Assembly: GCA_944384995.1 (NCBI GenBank)
Contig: CALWVN010000018.1
Coordinates: 1-39,647, forward strand
Direction of reading: 5' to 3'
From: an uncultured Clostridia bacterium
GTDB taxonomy: Bacteria > Bacillota > Clostridia > Oscillospirales > Acutalibacteraceae
DNA: 39,647 bases
Shown here one piece after another: positions 16,405 through 24,922 of this stretch (the first letter of the stretch is position 1; every line of letters starts with the position of its first letter). The notes below the pieces were generated by a model. That model made no database searches and was not told where the DNA came from. It was given only the letters and a program-made list of their open reading frames with translations. Both the position numbers and the translations under genes were made by a program.

Positions 16405-18771
16405 ATGGACTTTAAGGCTGTGCTCGGCAAAAAAATGCTGCTGTTTGACGGCGCCATGGGTACCCAGCTGCAAGAAAACGGCCTTGCAGCGGGAGAATTG
16501 CCGGAAACATGGAACCGCAAAACACCCGAAACCGTATATGAAATTCATAAGGCCTACGCACAGGCGGGCTGTGACATCTTAAAGACCAATACCTTCGGTG
16601 CGAACGCGCTGAAGCTGGGCGGCGATGTGGCAGAGCTTGTGCAAAGCGGCGTACATCTTGCGCGCCGTGCCGCCGACGAAGCGGATCACGAAATGTTTGT
16701 CGCGCTCGATATGGGGCCGACGGGCAAGCTCCTTGCGCCCTACGGCGACTTGGCGTTCGAGAAAGCGTATGATCTGTACCGCGAGCAGGTACTCGCCGGG
16801 CATGACGGCGCGGATCTGATTCTTATTGAAACAATGGGCGATCTGTACGAGATCAAGGCGGCGGTGCTCGCGGCAAAGGAAAACAGCGACCTGCCCATAG
16901 CGGTCAGCATGATCTTCGACGAAAAGGGCAAGCTGCTCACAGGATCGGACGTGCAAACGGCGGTCGTCACGCTCGAGGGCTTGGGCGTAGACTTGATCGG
17001 GCTCAACTGCGGGCTCGGCCCCGACGGGATGTACCCGCTCGTGCAGGAGATGGCGCAGGTTTCGAGCACGCCGCTGTTCTGTAACCCGAACGCAGGGCTT
17101 CCCGAGTGTGTGAATGGCGTGACCTCGTACCGCGTCAGCCCCACGGATTTCGCCGACGCCCTGCGGCATATTGCTGAGATCGACGGCGTTTGGGCAGTGG
17201 GCGGCTGCTGCGGAACGACGCCCGCACACTTGGAAAAAGCTGTCGAAGTTTGTAAAGCTGTTTCGATTTCACCTATAAAGGAAAAGAACTTTACAGCGAT
17301 AAGTTCTTACGCAAAGACGGTGACCTTGGGTGAAAAGCCCGTCATCATCGGCGAGCGCATCAACCCGACCGGCAAAAAGCGGCTCAAAGAAGCCCTGCTG
17401 GCGGGGGACACAGGCTACATCTTTTCCGAAGCGGTCTCGCAAGCGCAAAGCGGTGCGCAGGTGCTCGACGTGAATGTCGGGCTTCCCGAATTGGACGAGC
17501 CCACCGTGCTTGCCGAGACTGTGGCGGCGCTGCAGGGCATCACCGACCTGCCCTTACAGATCGACACGTCGTCCGGCGAAGCGATGGCACGCGCTTTGCG
17601 TACTTATAACGGCAAGCCGCTTATCAACTCCGTCAACGGTAAACGCGAATCCATGGAGACCGTTTTCCCGCTTGCCCAAAAATACGGCGGTGCGATCGTT
17701 TGCCTGACGCTCGACGAGGACGGTATCCCCGACACAGCCGAGGGGCGCATCCGCATCGCCGAAAAGATTTTGCAAACCGCGCAAAGCTACGGCATCGCTA
17801 AAAAGGATCTGGTCTTTGACCCGCTTGCCATGACCGTCAGCACGGGTGCATACAATGCGAATGTCACGCTGCAAACACTACGCCATCTGCGACATGTGCT
17901 CGGCGTGCAGACGGTGCTCGGCGTGTCCAATGTGTCGTTCGGGCTGCCGAAGCGCGCGCACATCAACGCGGCGTTTTTCGCGCTCGCCATGGAAAACGGG
18001 CTTTCCGCGGGCATCATCAATCCCAAAAGCGACGAGATGATGAACGCCTATTACGCGTTCTGTGCGCTCAAAGGGCTGGACAATAATTTTGAAGCCTATA
18101 TCGCCAACGCGACCGACGCGGCGGCTGCGCCGACGGCAAACTCCGCCGAAACCGATCTGCGCACGGCGGTTTGTAAGGGCTTAAAGGAAGCGGCACAGCA
18201 GGACACACAAAAGCTTTTGGAAACCATGCCGCCCTTAGAGATCATCCAAACGCAGCTCGTCCCCGCGCTTGACGAGGTGGGCAAAGGCTTTGAAGCGGGT
18301 ACGCTCTTCCTGCCGCAGCTTCTGATGAGCGCGGACGCGGCCAAAGCGGCGTTCGAGGTGCTGAAATCGGGCTTTGCCGACCAAACGCAGACGACACAAG
18401 CCGAAAAGCATAAGATCGTCATTGCCACGGTGCAGGGCGATATCCATGACATCGGCAAGAATATTGTAAAGGTGTTGTTGGAAAACTACGGTTTTGAGGT
18501 CATTGATCTCGGCAAGGACGTTCCCCCGGAACGCGTTTTGGAGGCCGCGCAGCGCGAGCAGGTGCGGCTGGTAGGCTTGAGCGCCCTGATGACCACGACC
18601 GTCGAAAGCATGGCGCGCACCATTGCGCTTCTGCACCGCGAATACCCCGCGTGCAAGATCATGGTGGGCGGCGCGGTGCTGACACAAGACTACGCCGACC
18701 GCATTGGTGCGGACTTCTATTCCAAGGACGCCATGGGTTCCGTCAGATATGCCGAAAAACTATTTTCCTAA
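16405..18771 (+). CDS. metH: Cobalamin-dependent methionine synthase lacking the activation domain
   Basis: Transfers a methyl group from methyltetrahydrofolate to homocysteine through cobalamin. Domain order over 788 residues is as follows. Residues 1-300 are the homocysteine-binding barrel (LFDGAMGTQLQENGL; zinc Cys in GLNCGLGP and VGGCCGTTP). Residues 310-570 are the pterin-binding barrel (IIGERINPTGKKRLKEAL, LDVNVGLPELDE). Residues 575-660 are the cobalamin cap, and 670-788 the B12 domain with GDIHDIGKNIVKVLLENYGF, whose His is the axial ligand. The SAM-binding reactivation domain of the 1200-residue E. coli enzyme is missing and supplied by the gene just upstream. The start at 16405 follows AGGGGAAACATAA. 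Confidence 0.95.
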   Translation: MDFKAVLGKKMLLFDGAMGTQLQENGLAAGELPETWNRKTPETVYEIHKAYAQAGCDILKTNTFGANALKLGGDVAELVQSGVHLARRAADEADHEMFVALDMGPTGKLLAPYGDLAFEKAYDLYREQVLAGHDGADLILIETMGDLYEIKAAVLAAKENSDLPIAVSMIFDEKGKLLTGSDVQTAVVTLEGLGVDLIGLNCGLGPDGMYPLVQEMAQVSSTPLFCNPNAGLPECVNGVTSYRVSPTDFADALRHIAEIDGVWAVGGCCGTTPAHLEKAVEVCKAVSISPIKEKNFTAISSYAKTVTLGEKPVIIGERINPTGKKRLKEALLAGDTGYIFSEAVSQAQSGAQVLDVNVGLPELDEPTVLAETVAALQGITDLPLQIDTSSGEAMARALRTYNGKPLINSVNGKRESMETVFPLAQKYGGAIVCLTLDEDGIPDTAEGRIRIAEKILQTAQSYGIAKKDLVFDPLAMTVSTGAYNANVTLQTLRHLRHVLGVQTVLGVSNVSFGLPKRAHINAAFFALAMENGLSAGIINPKSDEMMNAYYAFCALKGLDNNFEAYIANATDAAAAPTANSAETDLRTAVCKGLKEAAQQDTQKLLETMPPLEIIQTQLVPALDEVGKGFEAGTLFLPQLLMSADAAKAAFEVLKSGFADQTQTTQAEKHKIVIATVQGDIHDIGKNIVKVLLENYGFEVIDLGKDVPPERVLEAAQREQVRLVGLSALMTTTVESMARTIALLHREYPACKIMVGGAVLTQDYADRIGADFYSKDAMGSVRYAEKLFS

Positions 18772-18798
18772 ATCGCCATATTTGGGCAGGTGCACATC

Positions 18799-18858
18799 TT
18801 GACAAGGTTTGTCACTTGTTATATCATAGAGGCGAATTCATAGGAAATTACTATGAAT
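18799..18858 (+). promoter_or_regulatory. Promoter and palindromic operator of the cysteine desulfurase operon
   Basis: TTGACA (18799-18804), exactly 17 bases, TATCAT (18822-18827). Just downstream of the expected transcription start lies the perfect interrupted palindrome ATTCATAG-gaaatta-CTATGAAT (18836-18858), in place for a repressor, most simply the Rrf2 protein at 15310. Confidence 0.72.
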
Positions 18859-18897
18859 AAGAAAACCAAGCAATATCACCGTAAAGAAGGAGTATAT

Positions 18898-20079
18898 ATG
18901 CAGGTTTATGCAGATAATGCGGCGACGACCAAACTGTCCGAGACCGCGCTCGATGCCATGATGCCGTATTTGACCGAAACCTACGGCAACGCCTCGAGTC
19001 TGTACCGCATCGGGCAGGAGGCGCATCAGGGCGTCAAAAAAGCGCGCGCGACGGTCGCCGAGGTTTTGGGCGCACTGCCTGAGGAGATCTTCTTCACCTC
19101 CGGCGGCAGCGAAGCGGATAATTGGGCGATCAAAGGCGTTGCCGAGCGCATGGCGAAAAAGGGAAAGAAACACATCATCACCTCGGCGTTTGAGCATCAC
19201 GCCGTGCTGCACACGGTTGAAAAGCTCGAAAAGCAGGGCTTTGAAGTGACCTATCTGCCCGTGTATGAAAACGGTATCGTGCATGTGGAGGATGTACGCA
19301 ATGCGATTCGTCCCGATACCGCGCTCGTGACGATCATGTATGCCAATAATGAGATCGGGACGATCCAGCCGATTTCCGAGATCGGCGCGGTGTGCCACGA
19401 AAAAGGCGTGCTGTTCCACACGGATGCCGTGCAGGCGGTGGGACATGTGCCCATCGATGTCAAAGCACAGAATATCGATCTTTTGTCTATGTCCGCACAT
19501 AAATTCCACGGACCCAAGGGCATCGGCGCGCTCTACTGCCGCAAAGGGCTTCGCTTCCCGAACCTGATCGAGGGCGGCGCGCAGGAAAGCGGCCGCCGTG
19601 CGGGTACCGAGGCGGTCTACGCCATGGTCGGCATGGCGGCGGCGCTCAAAGAAGCGAACGACCACCTTGCGGAAAACGCCGAAAAGCTGACGAGACTTCG
19701 TGACCGCCTCATCGACGGGCTGTTAAAGATCGAGTCGAGCCGCTTGAACGGTGACCGTGAACAGCGTCTGCCCGGCAATGTCAACGTAAGCTTTGAGGGT
19801 GTGGAGGGCGAATCCTTGCTTTTGTATCTCGATGCCGAGGGCGTTTCCGCCTCGTCCGGTTCGGCGTGCACCTCGGGTTCGCTCGACCCGAGCCATGTGC
19901 TGCTGGCGATCGGTCTGCCGCACGAGGTCGCGCACGGCTCGCTGCGCCTGACGCTGTGCGAAAGCAATACCGAAGAAGAAGTCGATTATATCATCAGGTG
20001 CGTGCCGGGCATCATCAAGAGGCTGCGCGACATGTCCCCGCTGTGGGAAAGAATCCAGAAGGAAAGAGGGCAAAACTAA
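18898..20079 (+). CDS. Cysteine desulfurase, NifS/IscS family
   Basis: PLP enzyme that takes sulfur from cysteine and hands it to the scaffold for Fe-S clusters and to other thiolation paths. The 393 residues begin [33 protein letters not shown] carries the catalytic His; [15 protein letters not shown] binds PLP through Asp; [17 protein letters not shown] holds the Schiff-base Lys. [15 protein letters not shown] is the active-site Cys loop of group I enzymes. AAGGAGTATAT before 18898 fixes this start over the in-frame one at 18853, which lies inside the operator. Its stop overlaps the next ATG as TAATG. Confidence 0.95.
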   Translation: MQVYADNAATTKLSETALDAMMPYLTETYGNASSLYRIGQEAHQGVKKARATVAEVLGALPEEIFFTSGGSEADNWAIKGVAERMAKKGKKHIITSAFEHHAVLHTVEKLEKQGFEVTYLPVYENGIVHVEDVRNAIRPDTALVTIMYANNEIGTIQPISEIGAVCHEKGVLFHTDAVQAVGHVPIDVKAQNIDLLSMSAHKFHGPKGIGALYCRKGLRFPNLIEGGAQESGRRAGTEAVYAMVGMAAALKEANDHLAENAEKLTRLRDRLIDGLLKIESSRLNGDREQRLPGNVNVSFEGVEGESLLLYLDAEGVSASSGSACTSGSLDPSHVLLAIGLPHEVAHGSLRLTLCESNTEEEVDYIIRCVPGIIKRLRDMSPLWERIQKERGQN

Positions 20080-20510
20080 TGGAATACAGTGAAAAGGTCA
20101 TGGAGCATTTCACCCATCCGCACAACGTCGGCAAGCTTGATGACGCCGACGGCATCGGCGAAGTGGGCAACGCCAAATGCGGCGATATCATGAAGATGTA
20201 TATCAAGGTGGATGACGGTGTCATCACCGACGTGAAGTTCAACACCTACGGCTGCGCGTCCGCCATTGCGACAAGCTCCATGGCGACCGACATGATCAAG
20301 GGCAAGCCCCTTTCCGAAGCGCTGAAGCTCACGAACAAAGCGGTCGTCGAGGCGCTCGACGGGCTGCCCGCCGTGAAGATCCACTGCTCCGTGCTTGCGG
20401 AGGAAGCGATCAAGGCGGCGATCAAGGATTACTACGACAAAAACGGCATCGCCTATGACCCCGCGCAGTTCAATGAGGATACCGAACACTATGAGCACCA
20501 CAACGGCTGA
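20079..20510 (+). CDS. Fe-S cluster assembly scaffold, NifU/IscU N-terminal type
   Basis: Scaffold of 143 residues on which new Fe-S clusters are built with sulfur from the desulfurase encoded just upstream. The three conserved Cys regions are visible: NAKCGDIMKMYIKV, FNTYGCASAIATSSMATDMI and KIHCSVLAEEAIKAAI. The start [18 protein letters not shown] is typical of the clostridial two-gene nifS-nifU arrangement. It has no NifU C-terminal domain. The ATG overlaps the desulfurase stop by one base, so translation is coupled. A strong terminator follows at 20521. Confidence 0.94.
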   Translation: MEYSEKVMEHFTHPHNVGKLDDADGIGEVGNAKCGDIMKMYIKVDDGVITDVKFNTYGCASAIATSSMATDMIKGKPLSEALKLTNKAVVEALDGLPAVKIHCSVLAEEAIKAAIKDYYDKNGIAYDPAQFNEDTEHYEHHNG

Positions 20511-20520
20511 CGATCACCGA

Positions 20521-20550
20521 AAAAGTCCGGGCAGCGCCCGGACTTTTCCA
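20521..20550 (+). terminator. Terminator after the Fe-S assembly operon
   Basis: Perfect 12-bp stem AAAAGTCCGGGC/GCCCGGACTTTT with a three-base loop (20521-20547), ten bases past the nifU-like stop. Confidence 0.88.
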
Positions 20551-20618
20551 CTTTTTAAAGGCAGTTGCAAGAATATCCAAAATTGTTTTATTTTTTGCGG
20601 GAGGAAAGCCTGATTTTA

Positions 20619-20647
20619 TTGACAAATTAGCTAATTTTCCATATAAT
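20619..20647 (+). promoter_or_regulatory. Consensus promoter with 12-bp palindrome in the spacer
   Basis: TTGACA (20619-20624), 17 bases, TATAAT (20642-20647): a perfect sigma-A promoter. The spacer holds the palindrome AATTAGCTAATT (20625-20636), in position to block RNA polymerase if bound, so autoregulation by the Phd-like product is likely. Confidence 0.8.
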
Positions 20648-20671
20648 AATAAGCATTATAAGGGCGTTGGT

Positions 20672-20842
20672 ATGGGAATTTCTACGGCTACATCAACGCA
20701 GATGCAAAACAATTTCGGCAAGTGTCTGAAGCTTATCATGGCCGGGCGGGAAGTCATCGTCACAAAAAACGGCAAGGCGGTCGGACGCTTCATCCAAAAG
20801 GGCGCGGCGAGTTGTCCGAATTGCGGCGCAGAGAAAAAATAA
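20672..20842 (+). CDS. Orphan Phd/YefM-type antitoxin-like protein with CxxC tail
   Basis: A 56-residue frame. MGISTATSTQMQNNFGKCLK then LIMAGREVIVTKNGKAVGRF matches the DNA-binding half of Phd/YefM antitoxins. Normal family members continue with a toxin-binding segment; here that is replaced by KGAASCPNCGAEKK, a half zinc ribbon. No RelE, Doc or other toxin ORF lies beside it: upstream is a terminator, downstream the LCP gene after 136 bases. The ribosome site is unusual, with AAGGGCGTTGGT before the ATG. It stands behind a perfect promoter with a palindromic spacer, so it probably acts as a small autoregulated DNA-binding protein. The loss of a toxin is inference. Confidence 0.72.
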   Translation: MGISTATSTQMQNNFGKCLKLIMAGREVIVTKNGKAVGRFIQKGAASCPNCGAEKK

Positions 20843-20978
20843 CGTGCGGCATTGCCGTGTGGGAAGGCTGTATCCACGGGAACAGACATGCGTTCTTTCT
20901 GTTCTTCCGCCGCATTTTCCGGCATAAGGGGGAACGTCCTCGTTTGATTTCAGCCGTGAACGGAAAGGATTTTTAAAA

Positions 20979-22424
20979 ATGAAAAAACATGTAAATCACC
21001 CGGCGGACGGCAAACGCAAGCGCTTCTCCGTAAGCGGTTTGGTCGTCTCTTTGTTGCTTCTTGTTCTGTTTGTGGTATGCATTGGAATTTTGTGGAGTAC
21101 CGGTATAGTGCCGGCGCTTTATTTGATTTTAGGGTCGGTCGTGTTCCTGCTGCTTTGCGGCGTGGTGCTGTGGCTTACCCGCGACCCCGCCCGACGTGTG
21201 CGCCGCATCATCGGTTTTGTTCTGGCGGTGCTTTTGGCGCTGCTGGGCATAGCCGGCGATATTGCGCTGTGGCGCGCTGCCCGCACGCTGCGGGGCGTGA
21301 CCGATACGACCGGTGAACAGTCTGCGGTAGCATTTTATGTGCTGGTCGATTCGGAATATGAGACCTTAAACGATTTGGAAGGGGACACGCTGGGCATCTT
21401 GTCACAGCTCGATCGTACCAACACCGACGAGACCCTTCAAATCACGGAATCGGAACACGGGCTGACCTTCGCAACGGTAGAGTACGAATCGCTTTTGGAG
21501 CTTGCGGACGCGCTCAGAGACGGGCAGGTGTCCGGAATCGTGCTCAATCAGGCGTTTTTGGCCCTGTATGAGGAGATCCCGGGATACGAGGAATTTGCCT
21601 CGGAGGTGCGGGAGCTGTTTGTGCAGGAGCTCGCGCACGAGGTGCAGGATGCCGGGCAAACCGACGGCTCTGTAATTACGGTGCTCATCAGCGGGAGCGA
21701 CACCCGCCGCGAGCGCATAGACCGGCGCGGGCGCAGCGATGTGAATATCATTGCCCGTGTCAATCGGGAGACGCACGAGATCCTGCTGGTCTCCACCCCG
21801 CGGGACTACTATGTTCCGCTGGACCTCAAAGACAATCCCTACGATAAGCTCACCCATGCGGGGATCTACGGCATGGACGTCCTGCAGGGGACGCTCGAAA
21901 ACCTATACGACATCCAGATCGACTATTATGTCCGCATCAACTTCACGGGCTTCATTGGGGTGATCGACGCCCTCGGCGGGATCGATGTTTATTCCGATTA
22001 TGATTTTACGGCACGGAACTTCGAGTACCACCAGGGGATCAACCACCTAAACGGCGAACAGGCTTTGGCCTTTGCACGTGAGCGGCATGCCTTTGCGGCG
22101 GGTGACCGTCAGCGCGGAAAACACCAGATGGAAGTTATCCGCGCCGTGCTGAACAAGGCGATGAGCCCCAGCATCCTGTCCGGCTATATGGACATCATGG
22201 AAAGCGTGGAGGGCAGCATGGATACAAACGTCCCGTATGTCCTGATCGCAGAGGTCGTGCGGGAGCAGCTTTCGGAAAACGCGGCCTGGAACGTAGAAAC
22301 CTACAGCGTCGACGGCACCGGCACCAGAGCCATGACATACTCCATGCCCCAGCAGTTGTACGTTATGATTCCTGACGAGACTACCGTGCAGGAAGCCAAG
22401 GATAAGCTTGCGGCTTTGGCATAA
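20979..22424 (+). CDS. LytR-CpsA-Psr (LCP) family cell-wall glycopolymer ligase
   Basis: Membrane-anchored enzyme that transfers wall teichoic acid or capsule-type polymers from lipid carriers to peptidoglycan. The 481 residues start with a short basic tail, then three membrane segments (about 19-42, 45-67, 76-97). A linker domain follows (about 100-225), then the LCP domain (about 230-390). Diagnostic residues are SGSDTRRERIDRRGRSDVNI, VSTPRDYYVPL (the Arg that contacts pyrophosphate), DKLTHAGIYGM and HLNGEQALAFARER. The start follows GAAAGGATTTTTAAAA. It is a single gene between the orphan Phd-like ORF and a terminator. Confidence 0.93.
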   Translation: MKKHVNHPADGKRKRFSVSGLVVSLLLLVLFVVCIGILWSTGIVPALYLILGSVVFLLLCGVVLWLTRDPARRVRRIIGFVLAVLLALLGIAGDIALWRAARTLRGVTDTTGEQSAVAFYVLVDSEYETLNDLEGDTLGILSQLDRTNTDETLQITESEHGLTFATVEYESLLELADALRDGQVSGIVLNQAFLALYEEIPGYEEFASEVRELFVQELAHEVQDAGQTDGSVITVLISGSDTRRERIDRRGRSDVNIIARVNRETHEILLVSTPRDYYVPLDLKDNPYDKLTHAGIYGMDVLQGTLENLYDIQIDYYVRINFTGFIGVIDALGGIDVYSDYDFTARNFEYHQGINHLNGEQALAFARERHAFAAGDRQRGKHQMEVIRAVLNKAMSPSILSGYMDIMESVEGSMDTNVPYVLIAEVVREQLSENAAWNVETYSVDGTGTRAMTYSMPQQLYVMIPDETTVQEAKDKLAALA

Positions 22425-22489
22425 GGAAAGCGCGGCAGTGTACGAAGCTGGCAGCGCCTGTATATGATGTATCTTATAAATCTTATGGA

Positions 22490-22521
22490 AAAGCCCTGCC
22501 TTGTGGCAGGGCTTTTTTGCG
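22490..22521 (+). terminator. Terminator after the LCP gene
   Basis: Stem AAAGCCCTGCC/GGCAGGGCTTT with a TTGT loop and a following T run, about 65 bases past the stop. Confidence 0.88.
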
Positions 22522-22555
22522 GCGGCAAGCATACCGTTCGGCTGAATTGCGGCGG

Positions 22556-22586
22556 CAAAAAGCCCCGGCACATGACGTGTCGGGGT
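22556..22586 (-). terminator. Terminator after tRNA-Arg
   Basis: On the minus strand ACCCCGACAC and GTGCCGGGGC pair with one mismatch around GTCAT and are followed by TTTTT, directly 3' of the tRNA. Confidence 0.7.
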
Positions 22587-22590
22587 TTGT

Positions 22591-22667
22591 TGGCGTCCCT
22601 GAGAGGATTTGAACCTCCGGCCTACCGCTTAGGAGGCGGTCGCTCTATCCAACTGAGCTACAGAGAC
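22591..22667 (-). tRNA. tRNA-Arg, anticodon CCT
   Basis: Folds as a cloverleaf on the minus strand. The acceptor GTCTCTG pairs with CAGGGAC (one G-T). The D arm has GCTCAGTTGGATAGAGC, and the anticodon arm has ACCGC-CTCCTAA-GCGGT with anticodon CCT reading AGG. The T arm is GGAGG-TTCAAAT-CCTCT. The 3' CCA is encoded in the DNA. Confidence 0.96.
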
Positions 22668-22735
22668 ATACTTTGATCGGTCGAGCGGTCTGCGCGCGGC
22701 AAAACGCGGCAACCGTGCATCAGCGGCTATTTTGT

Positions 22736-22764
22736 ATTTTACCAAAGCGCATGCGGTTTGTCAA
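22736..22764 (-). promoter_or_regulatory. Promoter of tRNA-Arg
   Basis: Minus-strand TTGACA (22764-22759), 17-base spacer, TAAAAT (22741-22736), about 70 bases upstream of the tRNA 5' end. Confidence 0.75.
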
Positions 22765-22854
22765 TGTCTGTGCAAGCCGCACGCAGAAACGCATCGTTCG
22801 TACAGCCGTCCGTCGGGAGGGATAAGAAATATTCAATAAATTATGTTTTTTGAC

Positions 22855-22882
22855 TTACAAACCGCCGGATTTTCGGTATAAT
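22855..22882 (+). promoter_or_regulatory. Promoter of the alpha-fucosidase gene
   Basis: TTACAA (22855-22860), 16 bases, TATAAT (22877-22882); a TTGACT just upstream is too far for normal spacing. The leader to the start codon is about 75 bases. Confidence 0.55.
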
Positions 22883-22962
22883 GAAAGACACAGACTTTGT
22901 TTTATTACATCGCGCGCAGCGCGTAAGGAAAAAAGCGGAAAATATGCGTCGGGAGGCACACG

Positions 22963-24426
22963 ATGATGACGATTGCAGAATACTTAAAAACCGTAGATGA
23001 GGTGATCGCCCAAGGACCGTTTCAAGACACATGGGAGAGCCTTTCCGCCTTTCAAATGCCGCAGTGGTACCGCGAAGGGCGGTTCGGGCTGTTCATCCAC
23101 TGGGGCGCGTACAGCGTGCCTGCGACGGAAAGCGAATGGTATCCGCGGCAGATGTATTTGAAAGGCACGAAAAGCTGGGCGCACCGCGTCAAGACATACG
23201 GAAAAGACGGGGATTACCGCCGGGTAGTCGAGCAGTTTTCCCCCACGCGCTTTGACGCGGACGAATGGCTGGAGGTGTTCAAGCGCAGCGGCGCAAAATA
23301 CATCATGCCCGTCGCCGAGCATCACGACGGCGTAAAGCTCTATAAGTCTGAGCTTAACCGCTGGAATACGGCGGATATGCCAAATACCCGGCGCGACTTT
23401 ATGACGGAGCTGCACGAGGCGTGCGCCCGCCACGGTATGGGCTTTTTGTGCTCAAACCACCGTGCCGAGCACTTCTGGTTTTTGAACGGCGCTCGGGCGA
23501 ACTGCCCGAATTCCGAGGTCACAAAGGGTCTGTATCCCGACTTATACGGCCCCGCAGCCTTGCATACATCAGGCAATCCATGGGACAACGAAAAGTGCCC
23601 GCCGACCGACGCATGGTGCAGGGACTGGCTCGCAAGCGCCTGCGAAATGATCGACCGTCTTCAGCCGCTTGCCGTCTACTTTGACTGGTGGATCAACAAG
23701 CCGGAATTCAAGCCGTATTTAAAAAAGTTCCTTGCCTATTACTATAACCGTGGGGTGCAGTGGGGCAAGGAGGTCGCGGTGTTTTATAAGGTCGGCGCGG
23801 TGATGAAGGGCTGCGCGATCTTCGACGTGGAGCGCGGGCAGATCGACGGCATTTCCCCTGTGCTCTGGCAAAACGATACCGCCATTGCGAAAAACAGCTG
23901 GGGTTATACGGAGGGCAACCGCTTTAAGACGCCGCGGGAGATCCTTTTGAATATGATCGATGTCGTTTCCAAAAACGGCTGCTACATGCTCAACGTCGGA
24001 CCGAAAGCGGACGGTACGATCTGCGAGGAGGAAAAGCAGGTCTTGCTTTCCATCGGCGAATGGATGCAGAAAAACGGCGAGGCGATTTACGGCGCTTTGC
24101 CCTACGACGTATACGGCGAGGGCAAAGCACAAAAGGCGGGGTCGTTTAAGGAAAATCTCCGATACGGCAAAAAGGATTACCGCTTTACCTATAAGACCGG
24201 CGCGATCTATGTGTTCGTGATGAGCGATAAGCCGGTGCGCGAGCATGTTGTGAAAACACTGCGTGCCGCAAGCGAAGGCGGTATTCGCTATAAAATTCAA
24301 AATGTGGAGCTGCTTGGGCAGGATGTACCTGTCCGCTGGACGCAGGATGAAAAAGCGTTCCGATTTTCCTTTGACGGCACAGTGGACAGACGTTTGCCGC
24401 TGTGTGTAAAAGTCAGCGTGGACTGA
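22963..24426 (+). CDS. Alpha-L-fucosidase, glycoside hydrolase family 29
   Basis: Hydrolyses terminal alpha-linked L-fucose, as found on mucin and milk glycans. The GH29 barrel is clear: WYREGRFGLFIHWGAYSVPA near the N-terminus, AEHHDGVKLYKSELNRW, and LAVYFDWWINKPEF with Asp241 as the likely nucleophile. Then come CYMLNVGPKADGTICEEEKQ and a C-terminal beta domain (about 385-487). There is no signal peptide, so it acts in the cytoplasm on imported oligosaccharides. The common HHDGF is HHDGV here and WWINKP replaces the more usual residues after the nucleophile, so it may be a distinct subgroup. The start at 22963 has GGGAGG upstream. No transporter gene is adjacent. Confidence 0.92.
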   Translation: MMTIAEYLKTVDEVIAQGPFQDTWESLSAFQMPQWYREGRFGLFIHWGAYSVPATESEWYPRQMYLKGTKSWAHRVKTYGKDGDYRRVVEQFSPTRFDADEWLEVFKRSGAKYIMPVAEHHDGVKLYKSELNRWNTADMPNTRRDFMTELHEACARHGMGFLCSNHRAEHFWFLNGARANCPNSEVTKGLYPDLYGPAALHTSGNPWDNEKCPPTDAWCRDWLASACEMIDRLQPLAVYFDWWINKPEFKPYLKKFLAYYYNRGVQWGKEVAVFYKVGAVMKGCAIFDVERGQIDGISPVLWQNDTAIAKNSWGYTEGNRFKTPREILLNMIDVVSKNGCYMLNVGPKADGTICEEEKQVLLSIGEWMQKNGEAIYGALPYDVYGEGKAQKAGSFKENLRYGKKDYRFTYKTGAIYVFVMSDKPVREHVVKTLRAASEGGIRYKIQNVELLGQDVPVRWTQDEKAFRFSFDGTVDRRLPLCVKVSVD

Positions 24427-24869
24427 AATGCCGCGCAGAACCAATGTAAAAGATTTACTTTGTAAAACATTCCTTCTTGGTCAGCGTGAAAAATGAAACC
24501 CGGTTGAGCGTTGCCCCCTCTGACGAGGGGGCTGGCGAGCGTTAGCGAGACTGAGGGAGAGAAAAATTCACGGTTTGTGGCAGGAAAAGCATTAGCGGAA
24601 AAACCTTCCCTCGGCACTTTGCACATTATTCATTACTTTGTTTTCCTTTCCTCCTTTTCTCTCCCTCCGGCTTTTGCCTGCGGCAAAAGCCACCTCCCTC
24701 GTCAGAGGGAGGAACACATCTTTACCTTTTGGCGATGTTAGGTTTGTTTCGCTCAGGCTACGGACAAATTTACTTGGCATCGCGCCCGTTTCGGTGTGTA
24801 CGTCACAGATTTCAACGTCGGAGATACACATCAGAGGGAAAAGCGGATTTGATGAACAAGCAAAAGTAA
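24427..24869. repeat. Gene-free stretch with a large inverted repeat pair and further repeat-like DNA
   Basis: No credible gene is seen. Two divergent copies of one unit face each other. One runs 24513-24566 (CCCCCTCTGACGAGGGGG... ending GAGGGAGAGAAAAA). The other runs 24653-24712 in reverse (CTTTTCTCTCCCTCC... ending CCCTCGTCAGAGGGAGG). The second carries an internal hairpin GGCTTTTGCC/GGCAAAAGCC. A fragment CATCAGAGGGAGGAAAAA recurs near 38713. The rest (about 24720-24860) keeps an open frame on the plus strand but has no gene-like start. Confidence 0.6.
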
Positions 24870-24899
24870 ACCCCGCCGAGGCGCGTGCCTCGGCGGGGT
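24870..24899 (-). terminator. Terminator of the purine operon
   Basis: Perfect 13-bp stem ACCCCGCCGAGGC/GCCTCGGCGGGGT with a 4-base loop, just after the purL stop. Minus-strand reading gives a T-rich tail (TTTACTTTTG). Confidence 0.85.
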
Positions 24900-24922
24900 C
24901 ATTTTATATGGAACTGTGTAAA

